Shown: positions 57,209 to 64,000 of the stretch, piece by piece | How the letters are laid out: every line of letters begins with the position of its first letter | Numbering within the stretch: the first letter of the stretch is position 1 | Assembly (NCBI RefSeq): GCF_016741935.1 | Contig: NZ_JAERRG010000001.1 | Location: forward strand, 1,798,001-1,862,000 | Direction: 5' to 3' | Length of the DNA stretch: 64,000 bases | Source: Streptomyces endocoffeicus | Lineage (GTDB): Bacteria; Actinomycetota; Actinomycetes; Streptomycetales; Streptomycetaceae | Position numbers and translations under genes: made by a program | Notes under the pieces: model-generated | What the model was told of the DNA's origin: nothing | Databases searched by the model: none | Seen by the model: the letters and a program-made list of their open reading frames with translations, nothing else

Positions 57209-58891
57209 ATGTCCGATACCAAGAACGCTCCGCTGCCCCGTCAGGTCGCCGACACCTACGTCGACGCCCTCATCGAACTCGACCCGATCACCGGCACCTA
57301 CCTGGGCGTTCCCGAGAGCTCCCGGCGTCTTCCGGACTTCTCCCCCGAGGGGGCGAAGGCCATCGCCGACCTCGACCGCACCACCTTGGACCGGCTGGCG
57401 GAGGCCGAGGCGCGCCCCGGCGCGGACAACGACGCCGAGCGCCGCTGCGCCCGGCTGCTGCGGGAGCGGCTGACCGCCGAACTCGATGTGCACGAGGCCG
57501 ATGAGCACCTGCGCGCGGTCAGCAACCTGAGCTCCCCGCTGCACTCGGTGCGCGGCATCTTCACCGTGATGCCCACCGAGACCGAGGAGGACTGGTCGGC
57601 GGTCGCGGCCCGGCTGCGCGCCGTACCGGCCGCGCTGGAGGGGTACCGCGCCTCGCTCGCCGAGGGGCTGCGGCGGAACCTGCCGGCCGGCCCCCGGCAG
57701 GTGGCCACGGTCCTCGAGCAGCTGGCGGAGTGGATCGGAACGGACGGCGGCTGGTTCGCGGACTTCACCTCCGAGGGCCCCGACACGCTGCGCGGCGAGC
57801 TGAACGAGGCGGCCGCGGCGGCCACGGGCGCGCTGGGCGCGCTCCGCGACTGGCTGCGCGACACCTACGCCCCGGCCATCGAGGCCGCGCCCGATGTGGT
57901 GGGGCGCGAGCGCTACCGCCGCTGGGCCCGGATGTGGAACGGCACGGACCTCGACCTGGACGAGGCGTACGCGTACGGCTGGTCGGAATTCCACCGGATC
58001 CACGCCGAGATGCGCACCGAGGCCGAGAAGATCCTGCCCGGCGCCAACCCGTGGGAGGCGCTGCGCCACCTCGACGCCCACGGGGCCCATATCGAGGGCG
58101 TCGAGGAGACCCGGGTGTGGCTGCAGGAGCTGATGGACGAGGCCATCGAGCAGCTGGACGGCACCCACTTCGACCTGGCCGAACGGGTCAAGCGGGTCGA
58201 GTCGATGATCGCCCCGCCGGGCAGCGCGGCGGCGCCGTACTACACCCAGCCGTCGGTGGACTTCTCCCGCCCCGGCCGGACCTGGCTGCCCACCATGGGC
58301 GAGACCCGCTTCCCGGTCTACGACCTGGTCTCCACCTGGTACCACGAGGGCGTACCCGGCCACCATCTGCAGCTCGCGCAGTGGGCGCACGTCTCCGACC
58401 AGCTCTCCCGCTACCAGGCCACAGTGGGCATGGTGAGCGCCAACGCGGAGGGCTGGGCGCTGTACGCGGAGCGGCTCATGGACGAGCTGGGCTATCTGAC
58501 GGACCCGGAGCGGCGGCTGGGCTACTTGGACGCGCAGATGATGCGGGCGCTCCGGGTGATCGTCGACATCGGGATGCACCTGGAGCTGGAGATCCCCGCC
58601 GATTCGCCGTTCCACCCCGGTGAGCGGTGGACTCCTGAGCTGGCGCGCGAGTTCTTCGGGCTGCACTGCGGCCGTCCGGCGGAGTTCCTCGACAGTGAAC
58701 TGGTGCGCTATCTGGGCATGCCGGGCCAGGCCATCGGCTACAAGCTGGGCGAGCGGGCCTGGCTGACGGGGCGGGAGGCGGCCCGTAAGGCGCACGGCGA
58801 CGCCTTTGACGCCAAGAAGTGGCACATGGCGGCGCTGTCGCAGGGGTCGCTGGGGCTTGACGACCTGGTGGAGGAGCTGTCGGCACTCTGA
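57209..58891 (+). CDS. DUF885-family metallopeptidase-like protein
   Basis: The 560-residue protein belongs to DUF885, with the zinc-peptidase-like motif WYHEGVPGHHLQLAQ and the downstream EGWALYAERLMDELG. The HExxPGHH pattern is a variant of HExxH. It is cytoplasmic by sequence (no signal peptide). ATG 57209 is eight bases from GAGGA; an ATG at 57200 overlaps that site. Peptidase activity is presumed from the family. Confidence 0.9.
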   Translation: MSDTKNAPLPRQVADTYVDALIELDPITGTYLGVPESSRRLPDFSPEGAKAIADLDRTTLDRLAEAEARPGADNDAERRCARLLRERLTAELDVHEADEHLRAVSNLSSPLHSVRGIFTVMPTETEEDWSAVAARLRAVPAALEGYRASLAEGLRRNLPAGPRQVATVLEQLAEWIGTDGGWFADFTSEGPDTLRGELNEAAAAATGALGALRDWLRDTYAPAIEAAPDVVGRERYRRWARMWNGTDLDLDEAYAYGWSEFHRIHAEMRTEAEKILPGANPWEALRHLDAHGAHIEGVEETRVWLQELMDEAIEQLDGTHFDLAERVKRVESMIAPPGSAAAPYYTQPSVDFSRPGRTWLPTMGETRFPVYDLVSTWYHEGVPGHHLQLAQWAHVSDQLSRYQATVGMVSANAEGWALYAERLMDELGYLTDPERRLGYLDAQMMRALRVIVDIGMHLELEIPADSPFHPGERWTPELAREFFGLHCGRPAEFLDSELVRYLGMPGQAIGYKLGERAWLTGREAARKAHGDAFDAKKWHMAALSQGSLGLDDLVEELSAL

Positions 58892-58917
58892 GCTCGCTGC
58901 GCCTTCCGCGCCTGGTA

Positions 58918-58953
58918 GGGGCGGGCCGCATCCGTACGGGTACGGCCCGCCCC
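58918..58953. terminator. Strong hairpin between DUF885 and sbcC
   Basis: GGGGCGGGCCG and CGGCCCGCCCC form a perfect 11-base-pair stem with a 14-base loop. It lies 26 bases after the DUF885 stop and touches dispersed repeat copy B. Confidence 0.8.
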
Positions 58954-59085
58954 GCTGAGCGCTCCGCGGGAAGTGCCGCGATGCGTCGTCGGCCGACTGC
59001 GGCGCCGTCGTGGCTGGTCGCGCAGTTCCCCGCGCCCCTTCGGGGCGCTGCCCGAACCGTAGCGGACTTCCTCCGACCTGCTCAG
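58952..59085 (-). repeat. Dispersed intergenic repeat, copy B
   Basis: The reverse complement of this stretch matches 4372-4528 almost base for base, apart from a block of about 30 bases present only in copy A. It includes the hairpin GCGCCCC-TTC-GGGGCGC and the stop codon of sbcC. Like copy A it sits between convergent gene ends. Confidence 0.87.
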
Positions 59086-62000
59086 TGTGCGGCGGTCGCG
59101 CGGTGCCGTACGGCCGAGCCCTGGCGGCCCTTGACGACCTCCAGCTGGGCGGGGACCCGCCGGCGCAGATCGGCGACATGGCTGACGATGCCGACCGTAC
59201 GGTCGCGTTCGCGCAGCGAGTCCAGCACGTCCATCACCTCGTCCAGGGTCTGCTCGTCGAGGCTGCCGAACCCCTCGTCGATGAAGAGGGTGTCCAGGCG
59301 GACCCCGCCCGCCTCGTCGGTGACCACATCGGCCAGGCCCAGGGCGAGGGCCAGCGAGGCGGAGAAGGTCTCGCCGCCGGAGAGGGTGGCGGTGTCGCGT
59401 TCGCTGCCCGTCCAGGCGTCGACGACATGCAGTCCGAGACCGGAGCGGCCGCGCCCGCCGGAACGGGAGTCGGAGTGCACCAGGGTGTAGCGCCCCGAGG
59501 ACATGTGGCGCAGCCGTACGCTCGCCGCCGCCGCGACCTGCTCCAGCCGGGCCGCCAGCACATACGCCTCCAGCCGCATCCTGCGCTCGTTGTCCGCGGA
59601 GGTGCCCGCCGCGAGCGAGGCGAGACGGGCGATCCGGTCGTGCTCCGCGCGCAGCGGGGCGAGCCGGCGGGCGTCGGCGACCGCCTGCGCGGACAGCGCG
59701 TCGAGCTCCTCGCAGCGGGTGCGGGCCGCGGCGTCCCCGGCCGAGACCTCGCGCAGCGCGCGGGTGGCCGCGTCGGCCGCCGTCCGCGCCGCCGCGGGGT
59801 CGGCGGGCGGCGCCTGCGCCGCCGCGAGCACCCTCGGGTCGGACAGCTCGGCCGCGACCGCCGCCGACTCCGACTGCCAGGCGTCGAGACGGCGGCGCGC
59901 CTCGCGCTGCCGGTCCGGGTGCAGCACGGCCTCGGCGGCCTGCTCCGGGGTCTCGAACCCGGCCCGGTAGGCGGCGTCGGCGAGCCGGGCGTCGGCCTCC
60001 TTCAGCCGGTTCGCGGCCGTCTCGGCGGCCCGCGCCGCCTCGGCGGCGTGGGCCAGCAGCCCCGCCTGCCGCTCGAGCCGCGCCGCGCGTCGCGCGACGG
60101 TGGCGTCCGCGCCGCGCGCCTGCTCCAGCTCGGCCAGCAGCGCGGCCCGCTCCCGGGCCAGGGCCTCGCGGTGCGAGGTGCGGGCGGCCGCCCGCCGCTC
60201 GGCCTCCTGACGCTGTTCCGTACGGCGGGTGTGCTCGCCCTCGGCCCGGTCCAGTGCCTCGCGGGCGGCGTGCGCGTCGGCCGCCGCGTTCCGGGCCTCG
60301 GCGTACGCGGTGCGCAACTCGGCCAGGGCCCGGTCGAGTTCGGCCGCGTCCTCGCCCTCCGCCGTGGCCTCGGCGCCCGCGCGGGCCTCCCGCAGCGCGT
60401 TCCGCGCCCGCTCGGCCTCCTCGCGGACCTCCTCGGCGCGCTGGTAGTCCGCCAGCGCGGCCTCCTCCGCCGTACGGTCCACATGCCCGGCCCCGGGCCG
60501 GGCCGGGTTCGGATGCTCGGTCGCCCCGCACACCGCGCAGGGCTCTCCGGCGCGCAGCCCGGCCGCGAGCTCGGCGGCGATGCCGCGCAGCCGGGCCTCT
60601 TTGAGGTCGAGCCAGTGCTGCCGCGCGGCGGCGGCCCCTTCCCGCGCCCGCAACAGCTCCTCCCGCGCCTGCCCCTCCTGCCCGGCGAGCCGGTCCCGCC
60701 GCCGGGCGGCCTCCAGCCGCCGCTCGGCGGGCTCGATCCGCCCGCCGAGCTGCTCGGCCCGGGCGACGGCCTCCTGCGCCGCCTCGACCCGCCGCTGATG
60801 CGCCCGGTGGGCCTCCTCCCACCCGGCGAGCCACTCGGCGGCCTCCTCGAGCGCCTCGTCGTCGGCGCGAGCCTCCCGCTCGAGCGCGGCGATCTCACGG
60901 ACGACGGCCTCCGCCCGGACCTCCCCCCGCCGTGCGGCCCCCAACGCCCCCAATTCCTCCCGCACCCGGCGCTCGACCTGTCCCAGCCACTCGGCATCGG
61001 CTTCGGCGAGCACCGCCGAGGTGTCAACGCCCTGCGCCCCGGCCCGCCGGTCCCACTCGCCGTACGCACCGCCCGGGCCCGGAGCCGCCCCGCCACGACT
61101 CGCCTCGGGCGCAACCCGCCCCGCCGCGTCGGTGTGCGACGCGCGCTCGCCCCAGGACGTCGGCCCTGACGTCCGCAACGACGCACCCCGCGCCTCCGTG
61201 ACGGCGATCTCGCCGCCGGACGGCCCCGCCTGGGGCATACCGCGCCCCCGCGCACCGGGCTCCCCCGAGCCCGGCCCCTGCGACGGCATGCCCGGGGATC
61301 CCCCCGCCGCCGGCGGTGCCTGCTCCGGCCTGCCTCCGGAGGCACCGTCGCCGCCTGCTGCCGCCCCCGCCTGCGCGGCGGTGCCCTCCGCCCAGCCGAG
61401 CGGGCCCAAGCCCAGCGCGCCCGTTCCGGTACGCCCGTCCTTGAGCGACCGCGCACTGGCGGGACCCGGCGGCTCTGAGTCGCCCGCCTCAGCAGCTGAC
61501 GTACGGTCCGGTATATCGTCCGCGGCGCTTCCCGCGCCCGCTTCCGGAGCGGTCCGTCCGTGCTCGCCACGCCCGACTGCCGTACCCATAGCGGCGGCGG
61601 CCCCCGCGGACGCGGTGGCCTCTTCCGGGGAAGCGGGGATCTGCGAGGGCAGGGAGGTGGCAGGCGACGTGGCCCAGCCAGGAGCGGTGCGCTGGTCGGG
61701 GATGTCCGGGATCGGCGCGAGGGTCATGGCCGCCAGGCCGGGTTCGGCGGACAGGCGGGCGCGGGCCTGGTGTTCGGTGGATTCGGCGGTGTGGTGGTCG
61801 TGGGCGGCGGCGGTGCGGAGGTCGAGTGCGGGGACCACCGCGTCGGCGGCGCGGGCGCGTTCCAGCAGCTCGCGCAGACGGTCGTGGTCGGGTCGCTGCC
61901 GTTCGAGGTCGTCCGCCCGGCGGCGGGCCTCGGCGTGGCGGCGCTGGAGCTCGGCCCGTTCGCGGGTCGCGTCGGCGGTCCGCCGGGCGGGGTCATGGGC

Positions 62001-62849
62001 CGCCTCGGCGGCTCGTACGGCGGACAGCGCGATGTCCTGCCGCTCGCGCGCGCCCGCGCGCGCGACGGCGGCCCACTCCAGGACGGCGTCGGCCAGCCCC
62101 GGCTCACCGGGGGTCAGCTCGGGCAGCGGATGACCGTCCGGCTCCGTGGTGCGGCCCGCCGCCTGCGCCATGCGGTGGGCGAGCGCGAGCAGCCGCTCGT
62201 CCCCGGCCGCGACCCGCTTCTCCGCCGCCCGCCGCTGCTCCGCCAGCCGCTCCTCGACGGCGGCGAAGCGGCCGGTGTCGAACAGCTTGCCCAGCAGCTT
62301 GCCGCGCGCCAGCTCGTCCGCGCGCAGAAAGCGGGCGAAGTCGCCCTGCGGCAACAGCACCACCTGGCAGAACTGCTCCCGGCTCATGCCGAGCAGCTGC
62401 GCGATCTCCTCGCCGATCTCCTGGTGCGAGCGGCTGAGGGCCTTCCACTTCCCCGCCTCCGCGCTGGTCGAGGATGTCGGCGAGGCGTACTCGCGGAACA
62501 GGGTCTGCGCCTTCTCCCGCGTCATCCCCGTGCCCCGCTTCTTGGGGCGCGGCTGCTCGGGGCGCCGGGTGATCTCCAGGCGCCGCTCCCCGACAGTGAA
62601 TTCGAGAACGACCTCGGTCGGGGTCAGCGGCTCGGCGTGGTCGCTGCGCAGCGAGAGCCCGCTGCCCTGGCGGGCGCCGGGCACCTGGCCGTACAGCGCG
62701 TAGCAGACCGCGTCCAGGACGGACGTCTTACCGGCGCCGGTCGGCCCGTGCAGCAGGAAGAGCCCGGCCGCGGACAGCTCATCGAAGTCGATCTCCTGGG
62801 TGGCGCCGAACGGCCCGAAGGCCGTGACGGCGAGCCGGTGCAGCCTCAT
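59082..62849 (-). CDS. sbcC: SbcC nuclease ATPase subunit with a long low-complexity insertion
   Basis: The 1255-residue protein is an SMC-like ATPase with Walker A GPTGAGKTS (residues 35-43) and the Q-loop LLPQGDFARFL. The zinc hook CAVC is at residues 771-774. The C-terminal LSGGETFSASLALALG signature and Walker B LDTLFIDEGFGSLDE complete it. With SbcD it cleaves hairpins and protein-blocked DNA ends. About residues 376-608 are Pro/Gly/Ala/Ser rich and interrupt the first coiled-coil arm (DNA about 61026-61724), which makes the protein about 230 residues longer than usual. Its ATG overlaps the sbcD stop by four bases. Confidence 0.94.
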   Translation of the reverse strand: MRLHRLAVTAFGPFGATQEIDFDELSAAGLFLLHGPTGAGKTSVLDAVCYALYGQVPGARQGSGLSLRSDHAEPLTPTEVVLEFTVGERRLEITRRPEQPRPKKRGTGMTREKAQTLFREYASPTSSTSAEAGKWKALSRSHQEIGEEIAQLLGMSREQFCQVVLLPQGDFARFLRADELARGKLLGKLFDTGRFAAVEERLAEQRRAAEKRVAAGDERLLALAHRMAQAAGRTTEPDGHPLPELTPGEPGLADAVLEWAAVARAGARERQDIALSAVRAAEAAHDPARRTADATRERAELQRRHAEARRRADDLERQRPDHDRLRELLERARAADAVVPALDLRTAAAHDHHTAESTEHQARARLSAEPGLAAMTLAPIPDIPDQRTAPGWATSPATSLPSQIPASPEEATASAGAAAAMGTAVGRGEHGRTAPEAGAGSAADDIPDRTSAAEAGDSEPPGPASARSLKDGRTGTGALGLGPLGWAEGTAAQAGAAAGGDGASGGRPEQAPPAAGGSPGMPSQGPGSGEPGARGRGMPQAGPSGGEIAVTEARGASLRTSGPTSWGERASHTDAAGRVAPEASRGGAAPGPGGAYGEWDRRAGAQGVDTSAVLAEADAEWLGQVERRVREELGALGAARRGEVRAEAVVREIAALEREARADDEALEEAAEWLAGWEEAHRAHQRRVEAAQEAVARAEQLGGRIEPAERRLEAARRRDRLAGQEGQAREELLRAREGAAAARQHWLDLKEARLRGIAAELAAGLRAGEPCAVCGATEHPNPARPGAGHVDRTAEEAALADYQRAEEVREEAERARNALREARAGAEATAEGEDAAELDRALAELRTAYAEARNAAADAHAAREALDRAEGEHTRRTEQRQEAERRAAARTSHREALARERAALLAELEQARGADATVARRAARLERQAGLLAHAAEAARAAETAANRLKEADARLADAAYRAGFETPEQAAEAVLHPDRQREARRRLDAWQSESAAVAAELSDPRVLAAAQAPPADPAAARTAADAATRALREVSAGDAAARTRCEELDALSAQAVADARRLAPLRAEHDRIARLASLAAGTSADNERRMRLEAYVLAARLEQVAAAASVRLRHMSSGRYTLVHSDSRSGGRGRSGLGLHVVDAWTGSERDTATLSGGETFSASLALALGLADVVTDEAGGVRLDTLFIDEGFGSLDEQTLDEVMDVLDSLRERDRTVGIVSHVADLRRRVPAQLEVVKGRQGSAVRHRATAAH

Positions 62850-64000
62850 CGTGCCGCCTCCCCCGCGGTCGCCCCCGCGGTCACCCCCGCGGTCACGGCA
62901 CCCGCCGTCGTCGCGCCCGCGCCGTTCTCCTCGCCGGGCACGACGCCCTCGTGCGCCTCGCTCCTCACCGTCTCCAGGGCGTCGCCGAGCAGCGCGCGCT
63001 CCGCCTCGTCCGGGCCGCGGCCGCCCCGCACATGGGCCACGAAGTCCTCCGCGATCTGCCGGTCCGAGCGGCCGCGCAGCCGCTGTGCGTACGAGGCGAG
63101 CGGATCCTCGGGGGGCCGCTCGGGGTCGAAGACCAGCGTGAGCACATGGGGGAAGCGCCGCGCCAGCCGGGCCATCGGCTCATGCGGCCGCACCGCGTCG
63201 GTCAGCGTGGCCTCGATCCACGCCTCCTCGTGGCGGTCGAGGTCCGGATCGGCGAGCAACTCCTCGATCCGGCCACGGATCCGGGCCAGCGGCCGGGGCA
63301 CCGGGCACTCCACCCGTTCGCACGACGGCGCCTCGCCCGCCGCCCCCAGCTCCACCACCCACATGGACTTGCGGTGCGCCGTCTCGGAGAAGGAGTACGC
63401 GAGCGGGGAGCCCGAGTAGCGGACGCGTTCGGTGATGGTCTGACAGCCGTGCAGATGGCCGAGTGCCGCGTAGTCGACGCCGTCGAAGACCTCGGCGGGT
63501 ACGGAGGCGACGCCGCCGACCGTGATGTCCCGCTCGCTGTCGCTGACCGCGCCACCGGTGACGAAGGCGTGCGCGAGGACGACGGACCGGGTGCCGGACG
63601 GCCGGGTGGCGAGGTCGGCGCGCACCCGGTCCATGGCGGCGCCCAGCACCGCCGTATGACCGGCCGCCGAGGCGCCCAACTCCTCCCGCACCAGACCCGG
63701 TTCGAGATACGGCAGACCGTAGAAGGCCACCTCGCCGCAGTCGTCGGAGAGGACGACGGGCGTGGCGCAGCCGGCGGGGTCAGTGCGCAGATGGATCCCG
63801 GCCCGGTCGATCAGCCCGGCGCCGACGCCGAGACGGCGGGCCGAGTCATGGTTGCCGGAGATCATGACCGTCGGCACCCCGAGGTCCGCGAGCCGGTGCA
63901 GGGCGTCGTCGAAGAGCTCTACGGCGGCGAGCGGCGGCACGGCGCGGTCGTAGATGTCGCCCGCGACGACCACCGCGTCGATGCGCCGCTCGCGCACGGT
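62846..64000 (-). CDS. sbcD: SbcD nuclease subunit, 5' end beyond window
   Basis: These 384 codons cover most of SbcD apart from its first residues. Metallophosphatase motifs are visible: VVVAGDIYDRA, MISGNHDSARRLG, VVLAHAFVTGG and YAALGHLHGCQ. SbcD is the Mn-dependent nuclease of the SbcCD complex. The C-terminus ends in a TAGAVTAGVTAGATAGE repeat encoded by GCGGTCNCCCCC-type units (62867-62905). The first 50 or so residues, with the LHTSDWHLG motif, lie past the right edge. Confidence 0.94.
   Translation of the reverse strand, partial: TVRERRIDAVVVAGDIYDRAVPPLAAVELFDDALHRLADLGVPTVMISGNHDSARRLGVGAGLIDRAGIHLRTDPAGCATPVVLSDDCGEVAFYGLPYLEPGLVREELGASAAGHTAVLGAAMDRVRADLATRPSGTRSVVLAHAFVTGGAVSDSERDITVGGVASVPAEVFDGVDYAALGHLHGCQTITERVRYSGSPLAYSFSETAHRKSMWVVELGAAGEAPSCERVECPVPRPLARIRGRIEELLADPDLDRHEEAWIEATLTDAVRPHEPMARLARRFPHVLTLVFDPERPPEDPLASYAQRLRGRSDRQIAEDFVAHVRGGRGPDEAERALLGDALETVRSEAHEGVVPGEENGAGATTAGAVTAGVTAGATAGEAAR

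Overview
The window is a contiguous piece of a Streptomyces chromosome. The evidence is the very high GC content with G/C-biased third codon positions, frequent GTG and TTG starts, GGAGG-type ribosome binding sites, and gene families that are typical of the genus: XRE/DUF5753 plus DUF397 pairs, a conservon (CvnABCD plus a P450), MurT/GatD, a ureABCFGD urease cluster without ureE, a DUF574 methyltransferase, secreted TAP-family and M28 peptidases, and a Tat-exported PhoD. From memory and unchecked, the urease, bioFBAD and purB order resembles one arm of the S. coelicolor chromosome. I see no rRNA, tRNA, CRISPR array, prophage, insertion sequence or large biosynthetic gene cluster.

Layout. 0-3.5 kb: a truncated regulator, an XRE/DUF5753-DUF397 pair, a degenerate P-loop protein and a DUF574 methyltransferase. 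3.5-12 kb: a second-type prenyl transferase, an acyl-CoA dehydrogenase divergent from its probable TetR repressor with a clear operator, peptide deformylase, murT-gatD, pfkA, a CtaG-like gene and a 51-residue membrane protein. 12-16.6 kb: a conservon operon on the minus strand ending in a CYP157-like P450. 16.8-19.7 kb: an epimerase-like protein and a secreted TAP peptidase. 19.8-24.7 kb: the urease operon on the minus strand. 25-28.3 kb: an M28 aminopeptidase, a YefM-like antitoxin, ClpP with a coupled small protein, and an NlpC/P60 hydrolase behind a CRP-like site. 28.4-31.8 kb: a VOC protein translationally coupled to a nucleotidyl-cyclase-like protein, then a HATPase/XRE/DUF397 triad. 31.9-36.7 kb: bioF opposite bioBAD. 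36.8-43.8 kb: a methyltransferase, an orphan ABC ATPase, an LLM oxidoreductase, GNAT, two DUF21/CBS membrane proteins, two small unknown genes and an SGNH hydrolase. 43.9-49.5 kb: purB-mug, a YciO-type protein, an unknown protein, ROK and GntR regulators. 49.6-57.1 kb: SDR, alpha/beta hydrolase, phoD with a PHO box, DUF1990, an ACT-GNAT fusion, and a trans-sulfuration enzyme divergent from an Lrp regulator. 57.2-64 kb: a DUF885 protein and sbcDC, with sbcD cut by the window edge.

Genes that work together. MurT-GatD should amidate lipid II. UreABC with UreDFG form and load a nickel urease. BioF-A-D-B carry out the last four steps of biotin synthesis. CvnABCD-P450 is a membrane sensor/GTPase module. 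SbcCD is a DNA-end nuclease.

Most interesting observations: the cyclase-like protein whose substrate-specifying and transition-state positions differ from the class III consensus and which carries an additional C-terminal domain; good candidate operators for the TetR, GntR (DasR-like core), YefM-like, PhoP and CRP-type regulators; a glycine/proline-rich insertion of about 230 residues in SbcC; a repeat-bearing extension on UreD; a cysteine-rich tail on BioB; and two copies of a dispersed intergenic element at convergent gene ends. I found no whole system that I would confidently call undescribed. All assignments rest on reading motifs without any database search.
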